Shown piece by piece: positions 9,658 through 18,661 of a stretch of DNA of 64,000 bases. Below the pieces are notes generated by a model. It was not told the origin of the DNA. It ran no database searches and saw nothing but the letters and a program-made list of their open reading frames with translations. The first letter of the stretch is position 1, and every line of letters starts with the position of its first letter. The stretch comes from Psychrobacter sp. M13 (GTDB lineage Bacteria; Pseudomonadota; Gammaproteobacteria; Pseudomonadales; Moraxellaceae), in contig NZ_CP132194.1 of NCBI RefSeq assembly GCF_030718935.1, forward strand, positions 930,001 through 994,000. The letters are read 5' to 3'. The position numbers were made by a program, and so were the translations under genes.

Positions 9658-10515
9658 ATGAATACACATATTCTTAATGAGTTTGATGAGATTTACTATG
9701 ATCTAGAGAAATTGAGTATCGATGATGTTTATATCAAAAACAGAGATGAAACAAAAATTGAATTTAATTCACTCAACTTTAAGAATGCTAAACCTAAGAA
9801 TTTAAGCTTTCATGACTATTTCTTTAAGCCATTTAAGGACACTCAACCTAATACTTATGCAGTGTTATCTCAGGTTAAAGAAAAGTTCTTTTATGCTATC
9901 CAAAGAACAGATATTCCAGAAATATTTTCAGATATTACAGCGTTTGGGGTCAATATCAATGGCATTATTGTATTTTTAGGATATACGCCTTACATTGATA
10001 AGCATGCTCAAAGAAATGAGTTCAATTTCCCCATAGAGATTATTCATTCGTGGCTGTGGCATAGCGCAGGTTGGTATATTTCCGACGGAGTAAACTATGG
10101 GCCATTAGCCGCAAGTGCTTTACCATCAAGTAATAACCCACCGTTAGTATCACTCTGTCCAGATATTGAAGGAAAGAGTAAGAAAGCTCGTGAAAAAGTA
10201 GCCTTTTTAGAAGAAAAGTTTCAACAGCCATTTTTAGTAGATTATGAAGATGATGATAGTTATGAAACTCATTTTCAACTTCGTGCTTTAATCGATACTA
10301 GGTTTAATGGTTTAGAGCAAGAGAAGAACTTTCAATTATTCTCTATCAGTAATCATATTCAAAAGCATATGTTTTTTATCCAAGACCAAGATGTTTATAG
10401 TATTAAGAAACTTATCAACCCAGCAGAAGCAATAGATAAATACGCAGCTCATTTATTGTCAAGGCAGGAAGGCTTTTTTGATTTTAGAGATTATGGAGAG
10501 GCTTTTCAGTATTAA
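9658..10515 (+). CDS. Predicted immunity protein of the HNH-type toxin (cassette 3)
   Basis: The ATG lies one base after the toxin stop, with GAAGGTAAA upstream serving as the ribosome-binding site inside the toxin's last codons. The product has 285 residues, is acidic, soluble and without a signal peptide, and is large for an immunity protein. It has a Trp-rich core (HSWLWHSAGWYISDG) and acidic patches (DYEDDD), consistent with binding a basic nuclease. No Imm family is recognised. Its assignment rests on tight coupling to the upstream toxin. Confidence 0.7.
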   Translation: MNTHILNEFDEIYYDLEKLSIDDVYIKNRDETKIEFNSLNFKNAKPKNLSFHDYFFKPFKDTQPNTYAVLSQVKEKFFYAIQRTDIPEIFSDITAFGVNINGIIVFLGYTPYIDKHAQRNEFNFPIEIIHSWLWHSAGWYISDGVNYGPLAASALPSSNNPPLVSLCPDIEGKSKKAREKVAFLEEKFQQPFLVDYEDDDSYETHFQLRALIDTRFNGLEQEKNFQLFSISNHIQKHMFFIQDQDVYSIKKLINPAEAIDKYAAHLLSRQEGFFDFRDYGEAFQY

Positions 10516-10544
10516 AATAAGTATTATGCATTTTATGAAGCATT

Positions 10545-10730
10545 TAGGCTGAATGGAGCTTGCTACATACAGAATCTTAAACATATTTAATAAGATTTCT
10601 TTATCTAACTGCAAAACTGTACTTGCCCCTGCCGAGGGACGAGGCACAAAGCTAACTATTAAAGAAAAATAGCCCATGCCCTGCATATTTCCAGCTCATT
10701 AAAGCACTCAAATCTCTAGGCCATGCTTTT
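10545..10730. repeat. Dispersed noncoding repeat of the CDI locus, copy 1
   Basis: The core TGCCCCTGCCGAGGGACGAG continues to CCCATGCC...CATATTTC and recurs at 19.4 kb and 24.7 kb. Weaker similarity (an AGCTTGC-ACA block) extends upstream to about 10545. The core can fold as TGCC ... GGCA around CCT/AGG. It carries no open frame conserved between copies, and it sits at the junction between an immunity gene and the next cdiA fragment. Confidence 0.65.
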
Positions 10731-13700
10731 TAACCGTAGGCAATAAAGACTCAGCTATCCTAGGTGATGATACCTTAAGTATCATTGCAGGCAAAGATAT
10801 CAATATAACGGGTGCCAAGGTTAATAACTATATTGGCAGCTCTGAATACGTTGCTGGAGAAAACATTAATCTAAATGCCCTTAATATTGGTAGCAGTGAA
10901 ACCCATCAGTACAGTGATCGTGACTATCGAAATACCAGCCATTCAAAAGATACAGGCAGCAAGCTTGTTAGCGCGGGTAATCTGACCATGTCAGCTAATA
11001 ATATCAGCGGTGTTGCAGCAGATATCGAAGCTGGTGGACTTGCTACTCTTGATGCCAGACAAGACATCAGCCTACTTAACGGTACAGAGCAGGATAAAAA
11101 TGACTCTTATAGTACATCTGCCCAAAGAGACAGCCACTCTGAGCGTAGTACCAGCATAGGCAGCCGCTTAGATGCTGACCGTATTGAGATGCAAGCGGGC
11201 AATGATATCACGCTGACTAATGCAAGCGTCAATGCAAAGACAGGCATCGAGCTTGGGGCCGGTAATAACATCGCCTTCAACGCCGTAAAAAACACCAATG
11301 TGAGCGACTTTACCGATCATAATGGGATCAATAATTCTGGGCGTAGGGTTGATGTCGGTACGCAGTTACACAATCAATCAGGCGAAGTTCGTATTACAGC
11401 AGGTAATAACGTTACTGGCACGGTCACGCAAATCATAAATGAGACAGGTAACACTATTATTGGTGCTGGCAATGATGTCATCTTTAATGAAGGGCGAGAC
11501 GAGACAAGTAGTGAGGGTACTCGTAGTTGGACGAAAAAAAGATGGTATGGAAAAAAGACATATACTGAGCATGAGAGTAAATTTAGTGATACTGCAGTGA
11601 CCAGTAATATCACAGGCGATAATGTCGTTATTAGCTCCAATAAAGGTAATGTCAGTCTCATAGGTGCTAATGTAAACGCGGCACAAGCGGCAGAAGTGAC
11701 TGCAATGAAAGGGGCGGTCACGGTTCAATCCGCTGTCGACAAATCAGCCAAAAACACCAATCGCACTACTAGTAATTTCTATAAAGGTACTGGGCAACAA
11801 AAAGGCTACGAGCGCGAGACGCTCAATGAGACTGGCATCAGTGGTGGTAGCGTCTATATCAATGGTCAAAACGTCGATGTGAATGCAGCAAGCCTACAAG
11901 CAAGAGAGGGCAACCTACAAGTAGGCGACGCTACCCTCGCAACTGACACTCAAGGCAACTTAAGATTAGATGACAACGGCAAACCTATCATCGAATCAGG
12001 TTCTATCGACAATCTCACCTTTGGCAAGATAAAGCTTGAAGAGAAAACATGGGATAATAAGCAAAAGTCCTATAAAGGCATTGCCAAGATTGGCATGCAA
12101 GCCGTAGGTGTCGTCGGCGGCGCGTTAGGTATTACTGACGGTATGACGATTAGTAAAAGTAGTGAAGACACTAGCAATCATACTACCGAGGCGGCATCAA
12201 AGCTTGAAGGCAGTAACATCCTTGCCGGTGGTAACAATGTCAAAGCTGATGGCACCTCGTTTAAAGCGACTCAAGCAGGTGGCAGCACCTATGTACTGGG
12301 AAATAATGTTGAGTTAGGGGTGGCGACAAGTACAAACACGACCACCCAACGACGTCAAGAAGAAACCATTGGCGGTGAAGGTATTAAGCTTAACAGCGAC
12401 AGTCTACAGCTTAGTGCAGTCGTTCGTACCGATGGCGATGATAAAACCGTCACCACCACCACTACTCATCAAGGCGTCACCATTGACAGCGACAACATCA
12501 TCGTCCTTGGGGATATGACAGAGGGTAGCCTCAACACCATCAATGCCACCTTCAATGCTAATGAAGAGACGGGCAAATTACTGATCGGCGCTAAAACCAC
12601 CGTCTTAAGCGGTATCGAAAACACCCAAACCGTCACCCAAAGCAATAAAACCGATACTACCCGAATCAGTGCGTCAGTCCATCATATAGCAGCAGATTTA
12701 GTAAGCGCGGGCGAACAAGTCAAAGAAGCAGGCTCTGCCCTCGCCGCTGCTAAGAACAACCTTCGTGACGCCAAAGACAGAGTATCACGTGGTGAGCTAA
12801 GTCAAGATGCCATCAAAGACTATGAGATCAACCTAGCTGCTGCCACCCTTAACCTAGCTAACGCACAAATTAATCTAGGTAGTGTCGCCGCTGGTGCTGC
12901 TAATACTGCGGGCACCCTAGGCTTTAGTGCTTCAGCTAACGTTGAGAACACCCAAACTACTAGTAACGACACCCAAACCCAAGGCAAATGGCAGGGTACA
13001 GAAGTCAATGGCGCTAATGCTACCTTTGTTGGTGATAACTTTACTGGCGTCGGACTCCAAGGCAATATCGGACAGCTCAACATCGACAACCTTGGCAGCC
13101 TCAACCTTAGTGCAGGTACCAACACCAGTAGCAGTACCAGTACCAGCAAAACCAATAGCCAAACGGGCAGTATCAGCACCACAGGCAGTGCAAGCCTTGG
13201 CATCAGCACCCAACAAAGCCAATCCCAAGCCCAAGGCACTACCTTTACCAACAGCGAGCTAAACGTAGGTGAGCTTAATGGCTATGCCGATACCACCAAC
13301 TTAACAGGCGGACGCATCAATGCAAATGGCGGCAGCTACGCTACAGACAACCTATACATCGAGACCGTGCAAAACAGCGAAAGTCAAAGCAATAAAAGTT
13401 CAGGGGGCAACCTAGGCATCAACTTTAACAACGGTATTCCAAGCGGTGGCAGTATCGGTGCCAATAAAGCCAGTGGTAGCAGTCAAAGCATAACCGCCGC
13501 CGAGCAAAGCGGTATCGTCTACAATGATGACAATCACAGCCTAACCGCAGGCAGCACCACTAACATCGGTGGCATCATCGCTAATATAAACACCGATAGC
13601 GATGGCACCCAAACTAACAGCAATCTGAACTTCACCACAGGGACTCTAGTCACCAAAGATATTATCAACACCGCAACTCGAGAACAGACCAGCATCGGCG

Positions 13701-14734
13701 GCAGTCTAAGCATAGGTAGCACGGCTACAGGTAAGAGTCTGAACAATGTCGGTCTCCAGCTCGGTAATACTGGTCAAGAGTTTGAAAGTAAAACTCGTGC
13801 CACTATCGGACAAGGGGCTGTTGTTACTAGTGACGCCAGCACAGGCAATGACAGCTTAGCAGGTGTCAACCGTGATGCCTTTAACGCTGAAACTGTGATC
13901 AAAGACATCCAGACTGGTGGCCTTGATGTTGATACGGGTATCGATACGAGAGTGTTTACCAATGCGGGTCGAGCTGAGATTATCGATGAGCAAAAGGGGT
14001 TGGCTGGAAATGTTAAACAAACAGGCAAAGACATAGCAGGTGCAGCGGCACTAGGTTATGAGACAGGTAAAGAGGTTTATAATGCCATTCAAATCGCTAA
14101 AGAAATTGATAAGCTAAGAGATACTCTCACACCTGCAGAGCAGATTATCTTTGATAATGAGCTTAAAAGATTACAGGTTGAGAATTCACTTGAGTCTAAT
14201 GCTGTTCCTAAGCAAGAAGTTGCTCTGCCAATTATCCTTGGCGGAAAAGCTGTTGCCGCTGGTGGGGCGGCTGCAGCTGGAGCCGCTTGTGTAGCAGTAA
14301 GTTGCCCTGAAAAGCTCGTTAATGGAGTGAGTGAAGCTGTTGATTCAACTGGTAAGGCTTTAGCAGCTGTTATAATTGCCCAGAAAATGATTAATGCTTA
14401 TACGGTGGATAAAGTAGTAGGTATATTTAAGTCTGATGATAGTCCAAAAACGGGTAATGATGAATTAGATGAGGTGTTAGCAGATGCCGTCCCAAGTGAT
14501 GAGGGAACTAAGGGCTATCAACTTCCGGGCACACAAGAAGAGTTAGTTGAAAATATAAGTAATATTGAAGGAGCTAAAGTTGATGATAAAGGCAATGGTA
14601 TTGTAATAATTACTTTACCCGACAGAACTGTAGTACAAACTTATCCTGCTAGGGGAAGTACAAAGAGACCGGGTTGGGCAGTAATTAAACCTGATGCGAA
14701 AAATCCAAAAATTAAAGGAGATACTCCTAATTAA
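10703..14734 (+). CDS. Displaced cdiA-CT cassette 4: very long CdiA repeat fragment with VENN-like-motif toxin
   Basis: The frame is open from a stop at 10700. CdiA-like sequence begins at about 10733 (GNKDSAILGDDTLSIIAGKD), directly after the dispersed repeat; the first ATG is 10988. The first ~1,050 residues parallel the main CdiA from its repeat region onward (for example LREDAKDRVSRG-type segments near 12.75 kb, with runs of identical DNA). This makes it a second, 5'-truncated copy of the filament region rather than a short arm. Its end differs: after NAGRAEIIDEQ there is LQVENSLESN, close to the classical VENN pretoxin motif, then a Gly/Ala-rich hydrophobic segment (IILGGKAVAAGGAAAAGAAC) and a ~120-residue toxin I cannot name. 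The hydrophobic stretch resembles pretoxin translocation regions. The immunity gene follows after a MITE-like insertion. Confidence 0.75.
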   Translation, partial: STQISRPCFLTVGNKDSAILGDDTLSIIAGKDINITGAKVNNYIGSSEYVAGENINLNALNIGSSETHQYSDRDYRNTSHSKDTGSKLVSAGNLTMSANNISGVAADIEAGGLATLDARQDISLLNGTEQDKNDSYSTSAQRDSHSERSTSIGSRLDADRIEMQAGNDITLTNASVNAKTGIELGAGNNIAFNAVKNTNVSDFTDHNGINNSGRRVDVGTQLHNQSGEVRITAGNNVTGTVTQIINETGNTIIGAGNDVIFNEGRDETSSEGTRSWTKKRWYGKKTYTEHESKFSDTAVTSNITGDNVVISSNKGNVSLIGANVNAAQAAEVTAMKGAVTVQSAVDKSAKNTNRTTSNFYKGTGQQKGYERETLNETGISGGSVYINGQNVDVNAASLQAREGNLQVGDATLATDTQGNLRLDDNGKPIIESGSIDNLTFGKIKLEEKTWDNKQKSYKGIAKIGMQAVGVVGGALGITDGMTISKSSEDTSNHTTEAASKLEGSNILAGGNNVKADGTSFKATQAGGSTYVLGNNVELGVATSTNTTTQRRQEETIGGEGIKLNSDSLQLSAVVRTDGDDKTVTTTTTHQGVTIDSDNIIVLGDMTEGSLNTINATFNANEETGKLLIGAKTTVLSGIENTQTVTQSNKTDTTRISASVHHIAADLVSAGEQVKEAGSALAAAKNNLRDAKDRVSRGELSQDAIKDYEINLAAATLNLANAQINLGSVAAGAANTAGTLGFSASANVENTQTTSNDTQTQGKWQGTEVNGANATFVGDNFTGVGLQGNIGQLNIDNLGSLNLSAGTNTSSSTSTSKTNSQTGSISTTGSASLGISTQQSQSQAQGTTFTNSELNVGELNGYADTTNLTGGRINANGGSYATDNLYIETVQNSESQSNKSSGGNLGINFNNGIPSGGSIGANKASGSSQSITAAEQSGIVYNDDNHSLTAGSTTNIGGIIANINTDSDGTQTNSNLNFTTGTLVTKDIINTATREQTSIGGSLSIGSTATGKSLNNVGLQLGNTGQEFESKTRATIGQGAVVTSDASTGNDSLAGVNRDAFNAETVIKDIQTGGLDVDTGIDTRVFTNAGRAEIIDEQKGLAGNVKQTGKDIAGAAALGYETGKEVYNAIQIAKEIDKLRDTLTPAEQIIFDNELKRLQVENSLESNAVPKQEVALPIILGGKAVAAGGAAAAGAACVAVSCPEKLVNGVSEAVDSTGKALAAVIIAQKMINAYTVDKVVGIFKSDDSPKTGNDELDEVLADAVPSDEGTKGYQLPGTQEELVENISNIEGAKVDDKGNGIVIITLPDRTVVQTYPARGSTKRPGWAVIKPDAKNPKIKGDTPN

Positions 14735-14770
14735 AGGTTTAAAAAGTGGCAGTCATAAGCTTAGTTAAAT

Positions 14771-14850
14771 AGACCTCTTGCATAAGCCATTGCTAGCCCT
14801 TGTGACTGCGTTAGTGGAAGTAAACAAACTGGTACTTTTGCAAGAGATCT
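14771..14850. mobile_element. MITE-like 80-bp element between toxin and immunity gene
   Basis: The ends AGACCTCTTGCATAAG and CTTTTGCAAGAGATCT are inverted repeats of each other (14 of 16 bases). The interior has no reading frame. Terminal GACCTCTTGCA-type sequences resemble those of some IS5-related elements, but that link is from memory. No clear target-site duplication is visible. Confidence 0.45.
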
Positions 14851-14899
14851 AATAGTAATCGAACTTACTTACAAATAGTTGTATATGAATGAGGTGTAC

Positions 14900-15544
14900 A
14901 TGATGGGATTTTATGAATTAGGCAGTGATAAATACTATCTTGAGTCTGATTACTGGGCAACAGATAGAAAAATGATAACAAATGAGGACTGTGAGTTACT
15001 TAACGTAACAAATGCAAACCAATTTAATTTAGAACATTATTTTGTTAAAGGTGATAAAGATGTCAAGCCTACACTTAATCAAGATTTTAATTACTTTACA
15101 TTACCTTATGAGTTAGGAGACGATTTAGATAATGGTTTAGAAGCCGGTGACATTTGCATGAAAATTATAGAAGAAAACTTAGAGGGTAATATTTTTGTAG
15201 CTTCAACAGATAGGGATAAATGCTGTTTTATAAAGTGTCCTACTGTAAATGAAGATGTGATATATCATTTGGGTCAAATTCATATAAATACCCCTTTTAT
15301 TATCTTTGATAATACTCAGAATTTCTTTTTATTAATTGATTTTGATTTACCGCTTCAAATTGTTGGGTATAAACGAGATATTGTAGATAGTCACAACTAT
15401 GTTCGTGACAATATCGGTGCTGAAGGTTGGCAAACGATATTTGAGAGATATGGAAGTTATGTGAGTATGCCTATGTTTTTTAAAGAATATTATTATTTTC
15501 TTTTACCCGAAATGGTCAAAAAGTATGTCGATGGCAAAAAATAA
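14900..15544 (+). CDS. Predicted immunity protein of cassette 4
   Basis: Candidate starts are TTG 14879 and ATG 14885, 14900 or 14903. GAGGTG just upstream favours 14900/14903. The ~214-residue product is acidic, aromatic-rich and soluble, with no named family evident. It lies 165 bp from the toxin stop, whereas the other immunity genes mostly overlap or nearly abut their toxin. The extra distance is explained largely by the 80-bp inverted-repeat element inserted in between. The role is inferred from position. Confidence 0.65.
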   Translation: MMGFYELGSDKYYLESDYWATDRKMITNEDCELLNVTNANQFNLEHYFVKGDKDVKPTLNQDFNYFTLPYELGDDLDNGLEAGDICMKIIEENLEGNIFVASTDRDKCCFIKCPTVNEDVIYHLGQIHINTPFIIFDNTQNFFLLIDFDLPLQIVGYKRDIVDSHNYVRDNIGAEGWQTIFERYGSYVSMPMFFKEYYYFLLPEMVKKYVDGKK

Positions 15545-15670
15545 ATAGAGTTAATAACAGTACGATCAAACGAAGTTATGAAATAGTAGTTATGTAAAGT
15601 AATTGTAAGGTTAAATTATACACTTAGACCTAGCCATGAGCTTGGTTTAATATTTTACGAGATATTTATA

Positions 15671-16132
15671 TTGCCTCAAATCTTAGAAGCTCTTCTCAAA
15701 GACATGCAGACGGGTGGCCTCGCCGTTGATACGGGTATCGATACCAAAGGCGATGTCGCTTTAAATGCCATTAATGTAGGCTACCAAACCAACAGTATTG
15801 GCGATGCTAATAACTACTTTAAGGAAGGTGAATCTACCGATGTCGGCAGCTATGATCCTTCGAAAGATAGAGGCGGCTATACGTCGCCAGATGGTGTATC
15901 TTTTGGGGGTCGAGCAATACCTTATAACGAAAGTGATTATATAGAAGTTAAGTTTGAAGTTTTAAAACCTTTTGATACTAATAGAAGTAATGCAAGTGAG
16001 TGGTTTGATAATCCTGGTACAGGAAAACAAGATAAAATCACGCAAGAATTAGTAGATCCATTAACTGGAGATAGACTTGAAAGTAATATTGTAAACTTAC
16101 AAAGACTAGGATATATAAATGAAATCAAATGA
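15671..16132 (+). CDS. Displaced cassette 5: minimal CdiA arm with TNT-like NAD glycohydrolase toxin
   Basis: Only about 45 bp of cdiA arm is present (KDMQTGGLAVDTGIDT, matching the segment near 5440), with no convincing start; the frame opens at 15599 and the TTG at 15671 is one option. The toxin part carries GGYTSPDGVSFGGRAIP, then VKFEVLKPFD, then SEWFDNPGTGKQ. In order and spacing this parallels the tuberculosis necrotizing toxin (TNT) fold: a glycine/proline-rich entry with an Arg, a 'YEV-KPL' strand, and a 'WFGQPGGGTQ' loop. TNT enzymes hydrolyse NAD+ and kill by depletion. The family call is by eye and moderately secure. The immunity gene overlaps by 14 bp. Confidence 0.65.
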   Translation: MPQILEALLKDMQTGGLAVDTGIDTKGDVALNAINVGYQTNSIGDANNYFKEGESTDVGSYDPSKDRGGYTSPDGVSFGGRAIPYNESDYIEVKFEVLKPFDTNRSNASEWFDNPGTGKQDKITQELVDPLTGDRLESNIVNLQRLGYINEIK

Positions 16133-16757
16133 AGAAATTAAGGATCAATTACAAAATGGACCAAATATTCAAAATAGTTTTTTCTTTAAAAACTATGAAA
16201 TTGATTTCCTGAGAGTTGGAGTTTTTGGTACTTCGATTATAAACGGTGTAGCAGTACCAAAAATTGATCAGAAGACGTATATCTGTAAAATTGATAATAA
16301 CAAATTGAAATTAATATCTACGTATGAACCTGGATTTTTTTTAGTACAAATATTTCTAGATCAATATAGAAATATAGGTAAACCCTTGCCTACTATCAAT
16401 CCGAGTACGCACCCCCTACGAAACCATTGGTATACCAGCGCTGAAAAACTAAAAAAAGCGATGCAAATTATGTTGATGCCTTTAGAAAGTTATACAGACT
16501 TTATAGCTAATGTGAAATTAGTTGAAGAGACTTTTGATAGGACGATCATTTATCCCGAGATGGAGTTAGGTAGTATAGCTACATGGTCATTGGGAGATAC
16601 TAAAGCAAGAGATAATTGCATTACTGTTAATTTATTAGGAAACGATGAATGGCAAATACTTTATTGGGAAAGAGGTAGCTCTAAAGTCATTTTAACAGTA
16701 TTTGCTGAAAAACACGTTTATGAGTTTTTTATGAACGAATATTTAAATGTAGTTTAA
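16119..16757 (+). CDS. Predicted immunity protein of the TNT-like toxin
   Basis: The ATG at 16119 sits inside the toxin's last codons (14-bp overlap), with AGGA five bases upstream. The 212-residue soluble protein has a mixed alpha/beta look and many aromatic residues. Known TNT toxins are neutralised by dedicated cytosolic antitoxins, but I cannot say whether this protein is homologous to them. A strong terminator follows about 50 bp later, so toxin, immunity gene and terminator form a compact unit. Confidence 0.7.
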   Translation: MKSNEEIKDQLQNGPNIQNSFFFKNYEIDFLRVGVFGTSIINGVAVPKIDQKTYICKIDNNKLKLISTYEPGFFLVQIFLDQYRNIGKPLPTINPSTHPLRNHWYTSAEKLKKAMQIMLMPLESYTDFIANVKLVEETFDRTIIYPEMELGSIATWSLGDTKARDNCITVNLLGNDEWQILYWERGSSKVILTVFAEKHVYEFFMNEYLNVV

Positions 16758-16805
16758 GCTTATAGAAAACGACTGATAAGAACCAAATATTCTAATAACG
16801 TAAAA

Positions 16806-16838
16806 AGCTACGATACTTCATGTATCGTAGCTTTTTTT
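16806..16838 (+). terminator. Intrinsic terminator ending cassette 5
   Basis: A perfect 11-bp stem, AGCTACGATAC / GTATCGTAGCT, with a 5-base loop and a run of seven T. It is almost the same sequence as the 5088 hairpin. The next cdiA arm begins about 12 bases after the T-run. Confidence 0.85.
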
Positions 16839-16850
16839 GTCGTCATATCT

Positions 16851-18473
16851 GGGCTTGCCGTGCCCTCTATCGCAGTGGGCTTACTAGACAAAGGCAATAG
16901 CAACCCTGATAGTCTTAATAAATCAGGCATTGATAAAGCCCAAAACAACGTCACCCAACTCATCAACAATCTAGAAACAGGTATAAGCGATAATACTGTT
17001 AACCTTGCTGCTACGGTTGAAGCCATACAAGAAGGCGAGCTGACTAATAGCATTGATAACCAAGATACGCTTAATAACTTCAATACCGCTATCACTAAAG
17101 GCACTGATGCTGACGGTACGCAAATCAGTCTAGTAGATGATCTGCGCAACGTAAATGGCGATAGTGTTCGAGGCACAACCAACGTTATCAACGGTACAGA
17201 TACTTATATTGCTACCGATAGTATGGGTAATGTGGTTGAACTCATTAATCATGAAGGTGCTCATCAAAACGGTCAAGGAGAATTTGCAGCTGATGTCATG
17301 GGTCAAACAGGTAACAGCGCCTTTAACCTTGGAAAATGGGCAAACAGTGACGCGATTGCAGAAGAGCGCACGACTATCACACCAAGACCAATTACTGCTA
17401 CTAATGATGCCAAAGCGCAGCAAGAGCAACTAGCCAACAATAAAGAGAAGTTAGAGGCTCAGCAGGATGCTGGGGATGCGTTTGAGGATGGTAGATTCGG
17501 GGGCGGTGGTGCTGGTGGAAGTTGGGATCTATCTAAAAGTGATAAAAATAAAACTATCGAGGATGATGATGATAATTTTATTAAATCTTTCGTCATAGCA
17601 GCACAACAAGTAGATGCTCAGAAAGCTGCTCAAAACTGTACTGGAGGGGTTTGCTTTACCGCAGGTACTTTAATTCACACAATTCACGGTACAAAACCAA
17701 TCGAAACAATAGACCGTGGCGAACTGGTTTGGTCAAGAGAAGAGTTTGGTGATAAATACGATTATCGTCCTGTAGTTGCAACTAAAGTCACACCTGATGC
17801 TGCTATCTTTGAAGTTAAGATAAAGCATGATAGTGGTTTAGAGGAAACCATCAACACAACAGAAGAGCATCCGTTCTGGATTGACGGTCAAGGCTGGCGT
17901 AAGGCATCTATCCTAGAGTCAGGGATGAAGCTGTTAGATAAGCGTGGCAAGGTGACAGCTACCGTTATTGGTCAAATGGCTTTAGAGAAGACTGATACGG
18001 TTTATAACTTTGAAGTACAAGATTTCTCTACTTACCATATCGGTGAGATGGGCATTTGGGTTCACAATGCAGATTGTTGTGAAGTTGATGAAAGAACTCA
18101 AAAAAGTGTGAATAAGACCATTTCTGAAGCTACTAACGACAAAGTCAACTACGCCAGAACCTACCATGGTCGTTTAGAAAACTCATTAGAGAAAGATATA
18201 ATTAGCAAACCAGATAGCGTTTTTCTTGCTACCAATGGTAATTTAATTTTTTTAAAAGATGGTAATGTAGTAGTAACGGCTGGTAATGGTTCTAGTAGAG
18301 GCAAGTTAATTACCAGTTACGGAAAAAGTGGACCAAGAGGTGAAAGTGGAAAAGCTATATTTGGTGGTAAAGCTGATGATCCTGGAGTCTCTGTAACTGA
18401 AGAAATGATTATTCAAGGTAAAATTCCTAGACCAAACGGTTCAAACTTGCCACCTGCAATTAAAGTGAGGTAA
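16851..18473 (+). CDS. Displaced cdiA-CT cassette 6: CdiA arm, HINT domain and unidentified toxin
   Basis: The cdiA homology (GLAVPSIAVGLLDKGNSN) starts right after the terminator; the frame runs open even through it, and GTG 16860 is the first possible start. The arm carries the intact HEGAH...E motif, like the main CdiA, and ends at GDAFED (17489). A Gly-rich/acidic linker leads to a HINT domain at 17652-18068, very similar to that of cassette 3 but followed by a completely different C-terminus. The terminal ~130 residues end with a conserved-looking segment (SGKAIFGGKADDPGVSVTEE ... IPRPNG), which I associate with CDI-type toxins without knowing its activity. The immunity gene candidate starts 188 bp downstream. 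Confidence 0.75.
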   Translation, partial: GLAVPSIAVGLLDKGNSNPDSLNKSGIDKAQNNVTQLINNLETGISDNTVNLAATVEAIQEGELTNSIDNQDTLNNFNTAITKGTDADGTQISLVDDLRNVNGDSVRGTTNVINGTDTYIATDSMGNVVELINHEGAHQNGQGEFAADVMGQTGNSAFNLGKWANSDAIAEERTTITPRPITATNDAKAQQEQLANNKEKLEAQQDAGDAFEDGRFGGGGAGGSWDLSKSDKNKTIEDDDDNFIKSFVIAAQQVDAQKAAQNCTGGVCFTAGTLIHTIHGTKPIETIDRGELVWSREEFGDKYDYRPVVATKVTPDAAIFEVKIKHDSGLEETINTTEEHPFWIDGQGWRKASILESGMKLLDKRGKVTATVIGQMALEKTDTVYNFEVQDFSTYHIGEMGIWVHNADCCEVDERTQKSVNKTISEATNDKVNYARTYHGRLENSLEKDIISKPDSVFLATNGNLIFLKDGNVVVTAGNGSSRGKLITSYGKSGPRGESGKAIFGGKADDPGVSVTEEMIIQGKIPRPNGSNLPPAIKVR

Positions 18474-18661
18474 GTTAATAGAATTTTGATCAGTCTGTAT
18501 TTAATATTATTTAGATGAATTTATATTAGTATTTTGACTAATGAAATATACAGCATTAAAAAATTTACATCAATATTACATTAATGTGAAAATTTATTAA
18601 TGTTAAGTGTTTTATACATAGAATGTATGTTGTTTAGATTTTTTTAGAAAAAGGTGGTTTT

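Noticed and set aside
10516..10740. A gene in the dispersed repeat (for example the minus-strand frame 10459-10686)
   Set aside because: The frame is not kept in the copies at 19.4 and 24.7 kb.
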